Numbered from the stretch's first letter, positions 17,329-26,947 are shown. The stretch: DNA of 64,000 nt from Persicitalea jodogahamensis (GCF_014651615.1 NZ_BMXF01000002.1:1171629-1235628); one strand, 5' to 3'. Translations and numbers: made by a program. Notes: generated by a model from the letters alone, not told the origin.

Positions 17329-18579
17329 ATGGCTCAAGTAACCTGTTCGTTCTGCGGACGCCGTAAAAGTGAAGTTGAACTTCTTTTATCGGGCATTGAC
17401 GCCCACATCTGCAATCACTGCATCACGCAGGGGAATCAGGTGGTGATGGAAGAACTGAATCCCAAAGACAAGAAAGATAAAGACGGTAAAAAGTCGAAAC
17501 TGCCCAAACTGAACCTCATTCCGCCTCAGGCGATGAAGGAGTTCATGGAGCAATACATCATCGGGCAGGACGAAGCCAAACGCTCATTGGCCGTAGCCGT
17601 ATACAACCATTACAAGCGCCTGTCGCAGCATCAGACCGACGACGAGGTGATTATCGAAAAATCAAACATCATCATGGCGGGCGAGACCGGGACGGGCAAA
17701 ACCTACCTGGCGCGCACCATTGCCAAAGTGCTGCAGGTGCCCTTTTGCATCGCTGATGCTACCACCGTCACCGAGGCGGGTTACGTGGGTGAGGATGTCG
17801 AAACGATTCTGACGCGCCTGCTGCAGGCCGCCGATTATAACGTAGAAGCCGCCGAGCGGGGTATCGTGTATATCGACGAGATAGACAAAATCAGCCGAAA
17901 GTCCGATAACCCGTCCATCACCCGCGACGTGAGCGGTGAGGGGGTGCAGCAGGCACTGCTCAAATTGCTGGAAGGCTCAGTTGTGAATGTGCCGCCGCAA
18001 GGAGGGCGCAAGCATCCCGACCAGAAAATGATCGCGCTCAATACGGAAAATATTCTGTTTATCTGTGGTGGAGCTTTCGATGGCATCGAGCGCCACATCG
18101 CCAAGCGCATCAATACCCGGCCCATCGGTTTTTCAGGCGACAACCGCATCATCGAAATTTTCGATAAAGGTAATCTGATGCGCTATGTGACGGCCATGGA
18201 CCTTAAATCATTCGGCCTGATTCCTGAGCTGATCGGCCGCCTTCCCGTGCTGACCTACCTCAATCCGCTGGATCGTGAAACGCTGCGCCGTATCCTGACC
18301 GAACCCAAAAATGCCCTCGTGAAGCAGTACCAGAAACTATTCAGAATGGAGGGGGTCGAGCTGCATTTCGACGAAGCCGTGATCGATTTCATCGTAGATC
18401 AGGCCATGGTATACAAGCTGGGAGCGAGAGGGTTGCGCTCTATCTGTGAGTCGATTATGACGGATGCCATGTTCGATATTCCTTCCAATAAGGACGTAAA
18501 GGAATTCACACTCTCACTAGACTACGCCCGCGAGCAATTCGACAAGTCGTCGATGGCACTGCTTCGCTCCGTTGCCTGA
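17329..18579 (+). CDS. clpX: ATP-dependent Clp protease ATP-binding subunit ClpX
   Basis: This 416-residue AAA+ unfoldase recognises substrates and feeds them into ClpP. The N-terminal zinc-binding domain has CSFCGRRK and ICNHC. Walker A reads GETGTGKT (the family consensus GPTGSGKT has a proline and serine at the changed positions), Walker B is [10 protein letters not shown], and the pore loop GYVGEDVE is present. The sensor and C-terminal small domains follow (LGARGLRSI). The IGF-loop that docks to ClpP reads PIGF. It has its own terminator downstream. Confidence 0.95.
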   Translation: MAQVTCSFCGRRKSEVELLLSGIDAHICNHCITQGNQVVMEELNPKDKKDKDGKKSKLPKLNLIPPQAMKEFMEQYIIGQDEAKRSLAVAVYNHYKRLSQHQTDDEVIIEKSNIIMAGETGTGKTYLARTIAKVLQVPFCIADATTVTEAGYVGEDVETILTRLLQAADYNVEAAERGIVYIDEIDKISRKSDNPSITRDVSGEGVQQALLKLLEGSVVNVPPQGGRKHPDQKMIALNTENILFICGGAFDGIERHIAKRINTRPIGFSGDNRIIEIFDKGNLMRYVTAMDLKSFGLIPELIGRLPVLTYLNPLDRETLRRILTEPKNALVKQYQKLFRMEGVELHFDEAVIDFIVDQAMVYKLGARGLRSICESIMTDAMFDIPSNKDVKEFTLSLDYAREQFDKSSMALLRSVA

Positions 18580-18600
18580 CCAGCCTGAGTGCAATTTTGA

Positions 18601-18639
18601 AAACACCCTGCCTTTGCGACAAAGGCAGGGTGTTTTTTT
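18601..18639 (+). terminator. Rho-independent terminator of clpX
   Basis: A perfect 16-bp inverted repeat (18601-18616 with 18620-18635) with a three-base loop ends in a run of T residues, 21 bases after the clpX stop codon. Confidence 0.93.
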
Positions 18640-18772
18640 GCCCAAGATTGTTTATCCTTGCAAGGCGAAGAAAGGAAACACGGGGGTGTGAGAACTATGT
18701 GGGTTGATGCCGGCAGAACTTCATTATTCCTTCAATCCATCATCTCGCTTCACTTAACAACTCACACAAGAA

Positions 18773-19561
18773 ATGAACAATTGGCTTACCAACAAATCAA
18801 TCGTAATAATCGGCGGTACCACGGGACTGGGACTCTCGGCGGCGAAAGCATTCGTGAAGCACGGGGCCAACGTAGTGGTCATCGGGCGCAATCCTGAAAG
18901 TTGCCTGATGGCTGAGGTGGATTTGGGCCAGAATGCCCGCGCCAAGCAAGGGGACGCAACCGATGCACAGACGGCCCAAAAGGCTATTCAGCTGTGTGTG
19001 CGCGAATTTGGTAGTTTCGATGGTCTCTACCATGTGGCGGGTGGCAGCGGCCGCAAATTCGGTGATGGCCCCCTGCACGAATTGACACTGGACGGCTGGA
19101 ATACAACGCTCAACCTGAACCTCACCAGCCTGATGCTTTCCAATCAGGCGGCCATCCGGGCTTTTGTCGGCATGAATCGGGGGGGCGTGATACTGAACAT
19201 GGGTTCGGTACTGGGTAACTCCCCCTCACCGCAGCACTTTACCACCCACGCCTATGCGGCGGCCAAGTCGGCGGTCATCGGCTTCACCAAATCCACCGCG
19301 GCTTATTACGCCAAACACAATATCCGAATCAACGTATTGGCTCCTGCTCTGATGGATACTCCAATGGCCAAGCGGGCCTCGGAAGATGACGATATTCAGG
19401 AATTTATTAAAACCAAACAACCGCTCGACGGCGGCCGTATCGGTCAGCCCAACGACCTTGATGGCGCAGCAGTCTATTTCATGTCTGATTTCTCTCGCTT
19501 CACCACAGGGCAAGTTCTGACCGTGGACGGTGGCTGGAGCTTATCGGAGGGACAGTACTAG
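18773..19561 (+). CDS. SDR-family NAD(P)-dependent oxidoreductase
   Basis: This 262-residue classical short-chain dehydrogenase has the nucleotide-binding GGTTGLGLSAA motif near the N-terminus, the NMGSV catalytic serine strand and the YAAAKSAV (Y-x-x-x-K) active site. The C-terminal VDGGWSL is the usual end of the fold. It should oxidise or reduce an alcohol/ketone with NAD(P) in the cytoplasm; the substrate cannot be read from the sequence. It is followed by a ROK-family gene 171 bases downstream on the same strand. Confidence 0.88.
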   Translation: MNNWLTNKSIVIIGGTTGLGLSAAKAFVKHGANVVVIGRNPESCLMAEVDLGQNARAKQGDATDAQTAQKAIQLCVREFGSFDGLYHVAGGSGRKFGDGPLHELTLDGWNTTLNLNLTSLMLSNQAAIRAFVGMNRGGVILNMGSVLGNSPSPQHFTTHAYAAAKSAVIGFTKSTAAYYAKHNIRINVLAPALMDTPMAKRASEDDDIQEFIKTKQPLDGGRIGQPNDLDGAAVYFMSDFSRFTTGQVLTVDGGWSLSEGQY

Positions 19562-19732
19562 TCCATTGCAGCGTTGCTTTGGCATTTATCAGTATTGCTT
19601 TTGCTCCAATAGCAATTCACCATGTTGAGGCAGTGCCTGGTTCAGTGCCCTATATGATTTCTCAGGCACAGGAATTCAATCCGCCTCGCCTGCCTGGCTA
19701 GATAGTTCAACCCCTGCACAAACAAACAACCT

Positions 19733-20626
19733 ATGGTTTTCATCGGCATTGATCTGGGCGGGACCACAATTAAAGGCGTGCTGGTCGATGAATCCGGCGA
19801 GATTTTGAAGCAGCATTATATCCCAACCCATGACGACCCGGAACGGCTTTGGCGTGAAAACGTGCGGGAAATGGCGCACTATTTCCAGCGCTTCTGGCAG
19901 GCTCCTATTGCGGGCATCGGCCTCTCGGCTCCCGGCTTGCCCGATGAGGCCAATCGCTGCATCGCGTATCTGCCCAATCGGCTGCCGGGTTTAGTAAACT
20001 TCATGTGGGGCGATTACCTGGGGCTCCCTACGAAAGTTATCAACGACGCCCACTCCGCTTTGATGGCAGAGGCAGCCTTCGGCGTAGCCAGAGGCCACAA
20101 AAATGTCGTCCTGGTAACGTTGGGCACGGGCGTTGGTGGCGGGCTGTTTATCAATGGCGAACTATACCAGGGCCTCTCTCAAATGGCGGGCCACATTGGA
20201 CACATTACCGTTAATGCGCACGACGATGAATGCAGCATTGTGGGCGCACCGGGTAGTTTGGAGTATGCCATAGGCAACTATTCCGTCGAACGGCGCAGCC
20301 GCGGACGCTACACTTCCACCTGGGAACTTGTGGAAGCTTACCGGAAAGGTGAGCCTTTCGCTACTTACGTATGGCTGACGTCTGTCAAGGCTCTGGCGGT
20401 CGGGTTGAATTCTTTGGTAAACACTTTTTCACCGGACTGCATCGTGTTGGCGGGAGGCATCACTCTGGCCGATGATGCTCTTTTTAAGCCGTTAAAAGCC
20501 TTTCTGGATGTTTATGAATGGCGGCCTGGCGGTAAAACTACCCCCATCGAGCAAGCCCACTTCGGCGACATGGCCGGGGCTATCGGGGCAGCAAGCTTTA
20601 TAATGAAAAGCAAAACAGGTCACTAG
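19733..20626 (+). CDS. ROK-family sugar kinase-like protein lacking the zinc site
   Basis: This 297-residue protein belongs to the ROK (repressor, ORF, kinase) family. The phosphate-binding GIDLGGTTIKG motif, the VINDAHSALMAEA catalytic segment with Asp, and the TLGTGVGGG loop are all present, which supports ATP-dependent sugar phosphorylation. The segment after MAGHIGHI reads TVNAHDDECSIVGAPGSLEY: the CxCGxxGCxE zinc motif of typical ROK kinases has lost all but one cysteine. No DNA-binding domain is present, so it is not a repressor. Glucokinase, or another hexose/ketose kinase role, is inferred. Confidence 0.83.
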   Translation: MVFIGIDLGGTTIKGVLVDESGEILKQHYIPTHDDPERLWRENVREMAHYFQRFWQAPIAGIGLSAPGLPDEANRCIAYLPNRLPGLVNFMWGDYLGLPTKVINDAHSALMAEAAFGVARGHKNVVLVTLGTGVGGGLFINGELYQGLSQMAGHIGHITVNAHDDECSIVGAPGSLEYAIGNYSVERRSRGRYTSTWELVEAYRKGEPFATYVWLTSVKALAVGLNSLVNTFSPDCIVLAGGITLADDALFKPLKAFLDVYEWRPGGKTTPIEQAHFGDMAGAIGAASFIMKSKTGH

Positions 20627-20685
20627 TCACCCGCAGAATTTTGCCGTTGCTTTTAGATTTTCAGAACTATTTGTGAATTATAAAA

Positions 20686-21477
20686 ATGAAAAAAATATTT
20701 CTCTTCCTGTTACTAGTTGTTCTGAGTCACACAATTGTAGCTCAAAAAGTCCTTCCCCAATTCGAACACTATTTTAAAGAAGCGGGCTTCAAGGGTAGTT
20801 TCAGTCTGTATGATTTGAACAAAAAGGAATACGCCACGACCGACAAAGCCGATTTTACCGTAGCGACTTCGCCCGCCTCTACATTTAAAGTACCCAATAC
20901 ATTCATTGCGCTGGAAGAAAAGGCCGTAGCGGATGAAAAAGAAATCATTAAATGGGATGGGACGCCAAAGCGTCTCAAAATCTGGGAAAAAGATTATGAT
21001 TTGGACCAGGCTTACAAGAACTCCGCCTTTTGGTTTTATCAGGAAATCGCGAAGAAAGTAGGGGAGAAGCGGTACCACGAGTACTTGAAGGCACTCGGCT
21101 ACGGCAATCAGGACATCAGCGCCGGGCTGACGATGTTTTGGCTGGGGTCGAGCCTTAAAATTTCGCCCAAAAATCAACTGGAAGTTTTACAAAAAATACA
21201 AGCCGAAACGGCGCCGTTCAGCGCCCGCACTTACCGCATTGGTAAAGAAATTATGGTAGAAAAAAGGACTGACGAATACGTCCTGCGGGCTAAAACGGGC
21301 TGGGCCGACACCAAGCCCACACACGTGGGCTGGTATGTCGGCTATGTCGAAACGAAAGACAACGCCTATTTTTTTGCCACACGTCTGTACCAGCCCGACG
21401 CGCAGCAGAGCGACGACTTCGGCAATCAGCGAAAGGAGATTACGAAAAAGATACTGGCCGACCTCGGGATTTTGTAG
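20686..21477 (+). CDS. bla: Class D (OXA-type) beta-lactamase
   Basis: This 263-residue secreted serine beta-lactamase has a signal peptide (MKKIFLFLLLVVLSHTIVAQ) and the class D active-site motifs: S-T-F-K in PASTFKVP (acylated serine and carboxylated lysine), Y-G-N in LGYGNQDIS, and K-T-G in AKTGWAD, followed by GWYVGYVE (the WxxG strand). The S-x-V motif is changed to S-A-F (NSAFWFYQE). The length equals that of known OXA enzymes. It hydrolyses penicillin-like antibiotics in family members; the spectrum here is unknown. Its composition does not stand out from its neighbours and there are no mobile elements around it, so it is probably an intrinsic chromosomal gene. Confidence 0.9.
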   Translation: MKKIFLFLLLVVLSHTIVAQKVLPQFEHYFKEAGFKGSFSLYDLNKKEYATTDKADFTVATSPASTFKVPNTFIALEEKAVADEKEIIKWDGTPKRLKIWEKDYDLDQAYKNSAFWFYQEIAKKVGEKRYHEYLKALGYGNQDISAGLTMFWLGSSLKISPKNQLEVLQKIQAETAPFSARTYRIGKEIMVEKRTDEYVLRAKTGWADTKPTHVGWYVGYVETKDNAYFFATRLYQPDAQQSDDFGNQRKEITKKILADLGIL

Positions 21478-21503
21478 GAAGCTTAGTCCCGCTCAGGATT
21501 TCG

Positions 21504-21511
21504 TACCTTTG
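21504..21511 (+). promoter_or_regulatory. TAnnTTTG promoter element just before the helicase start
   Basis: TACCTTTG matches the Bacteroidota -7 element and ends only four bases before the ATG at 21516. If used, the transcript would start at or very close to the start codon (near-leaderless). No good -33 element at the usual spacing was found. Confidence 0.4.
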
Positions 21512-21515
21512 CTAC

Positions 21516-22859
21516 ATGGAAACCCACGCTAACCCTTTCGAGCAGTTCAAGCTCAACCGCCAACTGCTCGATGCCATCGCCGACGCGGGCTATACTGAAC
21601 CCACGCCCATTCAGGAACAAGCCATTCCGCTGGCTATGGCAGGCCACGACGTGCTTGGCATTGCCCAGACCGGAACGGGCAAAACGGCTGCTTTCGTGTT
21701 GCCGCTGCTCATGAAAGTCAAGTACGCGCAGGGCGCTGATCCGCGTGCCCTGATTCTGGCACCTACCCGCGAGCTGGTGATGCAGATTGCCAAAGCGGCC
21801 GAGGAACTAAGCCGTTACACCGATCTGCGCATCGTGGCGCTTTATGGTGGCGTGGGCCCCCGAGCGCAGACCGAGGCCTTACGGCAAGGGGTAGATATTC
21901 TGGTCAGTACGCCGCAACGGTTTCTGGATTTGTACGCCAAGGAAGAAATCGTCCTGAAGCACATCAAGACCATGGTGCTGGATGAGGCCGACAAAATGCT
22001 GGATATGGGCTTTATGCCACAGATTCGGCGGATTCTGGAAGTAATTCCCACAAAACGGCAGAATTTGCTTTTCTCGGCTACTTTTCAGGAAAAGGTCGAG
22101 AAGTTTTCTTACGAGTTTCTGGAATTTCCGATGCGGGTGGAAGTGACACCGCAGGCCACCACCGCCGAAATGGTAACGCAGTCTCTTTACGAGGTACCTA
22201 ATTTCCTGACCAAGATCAATTTGTTGGAACTGCTCTTCACCCAGAATGAGGATTTCAGCCGGGTGCTGATTTTTACCCGCAGCAAGAGCACTGCCGACAA
22301 TGTATTTAAATTCCTGACCCGAAAGGTACTGAAAGAAGAAAATGTCAGGGTTATCCATGCCAACAAAGGACAGAATACACGCATCAATGCAATGGATGCC
22401 TTCCGGGAGGGTGAAATCAGGGTATTAGTGGCCACCGACGTAGCATCGCGCGGCATCGACGTCACGGAAGTAAGCCACGTGATAAACTTCGATGTACCAA
22501 TCATTTACGAAGATTATGTACACCGGATCGGCAGGACGGGGCGCGCGAATCATGCGGGCGCCGCAATCACATTCCTGACACCGCCCGACGAATATCACAT
22601 CAAGAAAATCGAAGGCTTGATCCGCACGGATATTCCGCGTCAGCCGTTGCCCGCCAACCTTACGGTGCTGGAAACACCCCGTGAAGAAAACCAAAACCAG
22701 CTACGTGAAATCGACGAGCAGCGCCGGCGCGAAGACCCCACTTTTCAGGGCGCTTTTCACGAAAAGAAAAAACCACCTGTCAAAGCCAGCTCATCAGCTC
22801 GCCGGGCTAACCATAAGTCACGCAGGAAAGGTGGCCCGCGGCCACCCCGTCGCCGGTAG
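21516..22859 (+). CDS. DEAD-box RNA helicase (RhlE-like)
   Basis: This 447-residue ATP-dependent RNA helicase has all superfamily 2 motifs: the Q motif (PTPIQEQAI), Walker A AQTGTGKT, PTRELV, DEAD in VLDEADKML, SATF, VATDVASRGID and HRIGRTGR. The last 70 residues are charged and end in a run of Lys/Arg (ARRANHKSRRKGGPRPPRRR), a usual unstructured RNA-binding tail. Such proteins take part in ribosome assembly and RNA decay, often in the cold. The choice of RhlE over other DEAD proteins rests on overall layout. Confidence 0.92.
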   Translation: METHANPFEQFKLNRQLLDAIADAGYTEPTPIQEQAIPLAMAGHDVLGIAQTGTGKTAAFVLPLLMKVKYAQGADPRALILAPTRELVMQIAKAAEELSRYTDLRIVALYGGVGPRAQTEALRQGVDILVSTPQRFLDLYAKEEIVLKHIKTMVLDEADKMLDMGFMPQIRRILEVIPTKRQNLLFSATFQEKVEKFSYEFLEFPMRVEVTPQATTAEMVTQSLYEVPNFLTKINLLELLFTQNEDFSRVLIFTRSKSTADNVFKFLTRKVLKEENVRVIHANKGQNTRINAMDAFREGEIRVLVATDVASRGIDVTEVSHVINFDVPIIYEDYVHRIGRTGRANHAGAAITFLTPPDEYHIKKIEGLIRTDIPRQPLPANLTVLETPREENQNQLREIDEQRRREDPTFQGAFHEKKKPPVKASSSARRANHKSRRKGGPRPPRRR

Positions 22860-22939
22860 GACAATATTTAGCGGCAACGAGGCGTTTGATTTGCTGCGAC
22901 ATCGCCCTCTCCTTTTATATTGATTTCGCTTTGAATAAT

Positions 22940-23680
22940 ATGAAATTTCCAATTCAGATTCTATTTCTCTTGCTTCCCGTCATGGGATGGTCCCAGACGA
23001 TGCAGTACGTTAGCAATAACCGTTCGCTAGATACCAACGTGTCTTCTCCACCGAGAGAACTCACTATGGCGGAGCGGCGTGTAGCCCCATTGTTCGGCGA
23101 GCAGCGCAAGACCTCCAAGCAAATTGAGGATGAGATAAAGTTTCTGAGTGAGTGCGACAAATCTTTCGCAAGCCGGGATGAGGCCAGCGCGTTCTTCGCG
23201 GCCCGCGCCTGGGAATATGTGCAGGAAGGACAGCTCGACACTGCCGCCTATCGTTTCAACCTGGCGTACCTGCTCGATGAAAAGAATGTGGATGCTTACT
23301 GGGGGTTGGGGGTGATCTCCTATCAAAAAAGCGATTGGGAAAAAGCAGAGCAAATGCTTCGTCGGGGTGCCAACATTGCTCCCGACAATGTACCCCTCAT
23401 TGTCGATTTGGCAACGGTAGAACTAGGTCACTTTGCCAAAGACAACGAACAGGAGGATCTTCAGGAATCCTATAGGTTGCTGACGCGGGCGGCCTCGCTG
23501 GATACGACTTACGCCCAGACCTTCTCTAACCTGGCCCTGGCCGAGTACCACCGCGATAATCTTCCGGCAGCCTGGGAGGCGCTTCACAGGGCACGCAAAC
23601 TCAACTTTTCGACGGTGGATTTCCAGTTTGTGGAGTTGATGAAAGCCAAAATGCCCGATCCTCAGCAGTTCTTCAAGTGA
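22940..23680 (+). CDS. Secreted TPR-repeat protein
   Basis: This 246-residue protein has a signal peptide (MKFPIQILFLLLPVMGWSQ). After a linker of about 90 residues, three tetratricopeptide repeats follow (around A-YRFNLAYLLDEKNVDAYW, GLGVISYQKSDWEKAEQMLR and NLALAEYHRDNLPAAWEAL), which give a protein-protein interaction surface. The ATG at 22940 is chosen over one 18 codons earlier because the signal peptide begins there. It lies 80 bases after the helicase gene. Partner unknown; periplasmic location is inferred. Confidence 0.8.
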   Translation: MKFPIQILFLLLPVMGWSQTMQYVSNNRSLDTNVSSPPRELTMAERRVAPLFGEQRKTSKQIEDEIKFLSECDKSFASRDEASAFFAARAWEYVQEGQLDTAAYRFNLAYLLDEKNVDAYWGLGVISYQKSDWEKAEQMLRRGANIAPDNVPLIVDLATVELGHFAKDNEQEDLQESYRLLTRAASLDTTYAQTFSNLALAEYHRDNLPAAWEALHRARKLNFSTVDFQFVELMKAKMPDPQQFFK

Positions 23681-23753
23681 TTTGACTTTCGCTTAAAAGT
23701 AACCGGTCGGCTTCCAATCCGGCAGGCCGCTCGCCACCACCGGCTTTTTTTAG

Positions 23754-23761
23754 TACTTTTG
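23754..23761 (+). promoter_or_regulatory. Candidate promoter for the Rrf2-type gene
   Basis: TACTTTTG matches the Bacteroidota -7 consensus TAnnTTTG, 102 bases before the Rrf2 start codon. It follows a T-rich run after an imperfect hairpin (about 23702-23750) that may end the TPR transcript. The -33 element is not clear. Confidence 0.4.
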
Positions 23762-23863
23762 GTCTACATGCTTCATAGGATATAAAATAATTTTTTATCC
23801 TGGTTCAATAAGGCTACCTGGTGGTTTGTCCCAAGCCGGTCGTTTCAAGTACACTGCTCAACC

Positions 23864-24301
23864 ATGATTTCCAAAAAAGCGAAGTATGCCCTGAAAGCAC
23901 TAAAAGTCCTGGCCGAAAATTATGGTAAAGGACCCGTGCTGATCTCGTACATTGCCGAAAAAGAGAAAATTCCACGTAAATTTTTAGAAGCAATCTTGCT
24001 GGATTTACGAAATAGCGGCATTCTGCAAAGTCAGAAGGGCAAAGGCGGCGGCTATTTCCTTCGCGTGCCGCCCGGTGAGGTGAAGTTCTCCAAAGTTCTG
24101 CGGGTGATCGACGGCCCCATCGCTCCGACGCTTTGCGTGTCGCTGTTTTTCTATGGAAAATGTGATGACTGCGCCGACGAAGAAGCCTGCGCGCTTCGGA
24201 ACGTAATGGAAAAATGGCGTGACGCCAATCTGGCAGTTCTGGACGAAACGACGCTAAACGACTTAATGTTAACCGGGTTGCCGAGAACCAGTGAAGAATG
24301 A
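23864..24301 (+). CDS. Rrf2-family transcriptional regulator
   Basis: This 145-residue protein has the Rrf2 winged helix (start SKKAKYALKALKVLA, then KIPRKFLEAILLDLRNSGILQSQKGKGGGY). The later region contains four cysteines, C-VSLFFYGK-C-DD-C-ADEEA-C, in the area where IscR, NsrR and RirA bind an iron-sulfur cluster; the spacing differs from IscR. This suggests a redox-, iron- or sulfur-sensing regulator. No operon partner is evident: the next gene is on the other strand, 34 bases away. Its targets are unknown. Confidence 0.87.
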   Translation: MISKKAKYALKALKVLAENYGKGPVLISYIAEKEKIPRKFLEAILLDLRNSGILQSQKGKGGGYFLRVPPGEVKFSKVLRVIDGPIAPTLCVSLFFYGKCDDCADEEACALRNVMEKWRDANLAVLDETTLNDLMLTGLPRTSEE

Positions 24302-24335
24302 TTGCAGGAGAGCGAGTATCGTTACGATAAATCGC

Positions 24336-25997
24336 TCACTTCTTTTTAGGACTCGATCTATCTTTCCTTACAAAGAGCCTCGCGTCGTCTGCCTCTCCCA
24401 AATACTGGTAGTTTTTATCCACATAAGCTGCCAGTTCGGGAAAGGATTGGTACCCTTGCGTGGCTTTGTCGCCTAACCATACACTGTTTTTGCCTACGGC
24501 GTCAATGAATATAGCCGGACGATTACGCTTCATGTCGCTGAGGTACCTGGTGCGATATTCTTCCCGTAATGGATGCTGGTAAATCGACCGCTCTGAATGA
24601 TTTTCGGCGGTTCCCTGCGGTAACTGCGCCTCCACATAATAGCGACACTGCCAGCCCCAGACAACCATCTGATCGCCCGGCTTAACATAAGGCCGCATGG
24701 TCTGCACGATCCGGCTTTCTGGCAGAGTTCTCGCTCCAACCGATACAAAGGAATTGAGCTGGCGGGTTTTATAAAACCCAATCGCATCCTGCACTCCAAA
24801 CCAGCCCAGCAGCAGCAAAGGCCCAACCAATGCAAAATTCATCTTGCGATCTATTTTTGAAATGCCGAGTGCTGCTGCCAACCCCAGCGGATAAACGCAA
24901 AAGTTGAGGTAATGCACGAACAGGTTGCCCGATTTTGTGGCGGCATACACCGCTACCAATCCATAGCCCAGTATTAGAATGGAAATGGACAGACTGGGAA
25001 CTGAGTGAGGTTTGACCAACTCACGATTTTCGGTAAATATTCCCAGTAAAGTAACGAGTGCTATTGCACCCAGCAAAGCCAGGAAATCAGGACTCAACAG
25101 AACCAGTTTGCCGAATTGGGTAGGAATATCGGCGATACCGCTGCCTCCGGCGTACACGGCATTTCCTAAAATATAGAAATCAATAAAATCCTGAAAAATC
25201 CCTTGAACCAGCATCCAGACCAAAGCCATAGCCGGGAATGAGATGCCTCCAAGGACGAGAAGTAGTAGCGGCTTGGGATTTTTGTTTTTTATATGATATT
25301 GATACGTGAAATAAACCCCGCCAGCTACCAGCAAAAGTGCTTGCGGAACGGCCTGTAGCTTGGCAAAAGGAAGCATCCCGGCGATGAAACCCAGCATGTA
25401 GGCTGGCCAGACGGGTGCTTTTTTTTCCTGGAAGGAAAGTTCCTTTTTCTTTTGGGATAATGCGGCCAAAAGCGCCAGACAGATGTTCAGCAGCAGCAGC
25501 GGCAACTGCTCGCTTGAATAATGTACGTAGTCGGTTTCCTGGGTGAATGCCAGGAAGACCAGCGGCAACAACAGCGCCACCCGCGCCGTGGTTTCACCAA
25601 ACCAGCGCCTCGAAGCGATAAAGAAGAACAGCAGCGAGCCTATACTACATAACAACCCCATGATACGGGCCGAAGTGTAGTCTAGCTGAATTCCGAATAA
25701 CCGCGGAAGTACGAGCAGATAGTTGTCGAGTGGGCCAATGGTCGTGCCGTCCACCGAGTGCCAGTATATGGGGTCCTGAAAAAGCGTGATGGCATGACTC
25801 AGCATTTGGCTCTCATCGGCATTCAGCTCGCGGTTAAACAACACCGACGGCAGCCGCATCAACACAAACACTGCAAGACAACCCATGAGATAGAGCCAGG
25901 TTGGGAGGTCTTTTCTGAGATTAGAACCGATTACCAATCCTGTTAGCGCGTAGGCCAATGCCCAGTAAACGGTCGGCGAAGCGTCGAAAGTGAGCAT
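24336..25997 (-). CDS. Multi-pass membrane glycosyltransferase (GT39/ArnT-like)
   Basis: This 553-residue protein has about ten to twelve hydrophobic segments and a soluble C-terminal part of about 150 residues. The first large loop carries NADES (NRELNADESQML), the acidic motif of GT-C fold glycosyltransferases of the PMT/ArnT type, which use polyprenyl-phosphate sugars as donors. It is the last gene of a three-gene minus-strand operon; its start is two bases after the stop codon of the GT2 gene, a polyprenyl-phosphate sugar synthase-like protein. The pair suggests lipid-linked donor synthesis followed by transfer to a cell-envelope acceptor. The acceptor is unknown. Confidence 0.75.
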   Translation of the reverse strand: MLTFDASPTVYWALAYALTGLVIGSNLRKDLPTWLYLMGCLAVFVLMRLPSVLFNRELNADESQMLSHAITLFQDPIYWHSVDGTTIGPLDNYLLVLPRLFGIQLDYTSARIMGLLCSIGSLLFFFIASRRWFGETTARVALLLPLVFLAFTQETDYVHYSSEQLPLLLLNICLALLAALSQKKKELSFQEKKAPVWPAYMLGFIAGMLPFAKLQAVPQALLLVAGGVYFTYQYHIKNKNPKPLLLLVLGGISFPAMALVWMLVQGIFQDFIDFYILGNAVYAGGSGIADIPTQFGKLVLLSPDFLALLGAIALVTLLGIFTENRELVKPHSVPSLSISILILGYGLVAVYAATKSGNLFVHYLNFCVYPLGLAAALGISKIDRKMNFALVGPLLLLGWFGVQDAIGFYKTRQLNSFVSVGARTLPESRIVQTMRPYVKPGDQMVVWGWQCRYYVEAQLPQGTAENHSERSIYQHPLREEYRTRYLSDMKRNRPAIFIDAVGKNSVWLGDKATQGYQSFPELAAYVDKNYQYLGEADDARLFVRKDRSSPKKK

Positions 25998-25999
25998 GG

Positions 26000-26947
26000 C
26001 TAGGCGACGGTTTCGACGCTCTCCACAAAGTCTCGGTAGTGGATAGCCGGGATGAAATGTTGCTGTGTGCGGTATTGCAGCACCATAAATACCAGAAATA
26101 ACGAGATCAGGAACGATTGCAGCATCACAATCAGCAGCGTGGTACTTAGCGTGGAAGCCCAGCCGGGCGTAGCGTTGCCAATCATCTTCAAAAATAGAAT
26201 GACAAGGATGACTGACACGGCAAAACCCGACATAAAAATAGAAAAGATGAGAATGCGTACCGCTGTTGCATCGATGAACACCGAAATGGCGCTCAACCCG
26301 TGCAGGACCAGCGATACGAAGTTCATCTTACTATTGCCTGCCAGTCGCTTGGCACGCTCAATAGGTACACCATCGTAGGGAATGCGTGAGCGAATCACTC
26401 CACCGGGGTAGTTGTTCCAGATCTCCGATACCCGCACCAGGTTTTGCAAACGTCGTTGCGGAATCAGACTGAAATTTCCGAAAGTAATCACCTTGCCCGT
26501 CAGGAGTTTGAAAACGGCCTTATAGATTCTATAGAAGAACTGAAACAAAAAACTCTCCTGCCGCTTGCTGCGCTGAGCAAAAATAATGGTGTCGGGTTGC
26601 TGGGCGGATTTGGCGAAAAGCAAGTTGATGTCACGCGGAGCGTCTTCGCCGTCGGCATCCATCACAATTACTTTCTCACAGCTCAGTTCTGTAGCGATGT
26701 AGGATAGCCCGATGGCAATGGCGCGCTGGTGTCCAAGGTTGCGGTATAGTCGCAGAACCTGAATGCCCGTGCCTTGGAAGGCCGTAAAAGACTCTGTCCG
26801 ATCCAACGGTGAACAATCGTCCACGACCAACAGCGACGTGTGGGCAAGAATGTCGCCCGCAACGTCGCTGTTAATTTTCTCGATCAGCAAATTCAGCGCC
26901 TCCCAGTCGTTGAATTGCGGAATCAGAATAATGTATTTTGCGGACAT
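26000..26947 (-). CDS. Glycosyltransferase family 2 with C-terminal membrane segments
   Basis: This 315-residue enzyme has a GT-A domain (start YIILIPQFNDWEAL; VVDDCSP; the DxD-type VMDADGEDAP) followed by two C-terminal hydrophobic segments (around residues 230-260 and 270-300). This is the layout of polyprenyl-phosphate glucosyl/mannosyltransferases such as GtrB, ArnC and DPM1, which attach a sugar to undecaprenyl phosphate on the cytoplasmic face. It sits between an epimerase gene (24 bases upstream) and the GT-C gene (2 bases downstream), forming one operon. Confidence 0.87.
   Translation of the reverse strand: MSAKYIILIPQFNDWEALNLLIEKINSDVAGDILAHTSLLVVDDCSPLDRTESFTAFQGTGIQVLRLYRNLGHQRAIAIGLSYIATELSCEKVIVMDADGEDAPRDINLLFAKSAQQPDTIIFAQRSKRQESFLFQFFYRIYKAVFKLLTGKVITFGNFSLIPQRRLQNLVRVSEIWNNYPGGVIRSRIPYDGVPIERAKRLAGNSKMNFVSLVLHGLSAISVFIDATAVRILIFSIFMSGFAVSVILVILFLKMIGNATPGWASTLSTTLLIVMLQSFLISLFLVFMVLQYRTQQHFIPAIHYRDFVESVETVA

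Noticed and set aside
20686-21477. Beta-lactamase as a recently acquired mobile gene
   Set aside because: No integron, insertion sequence or composition change surrounds it.
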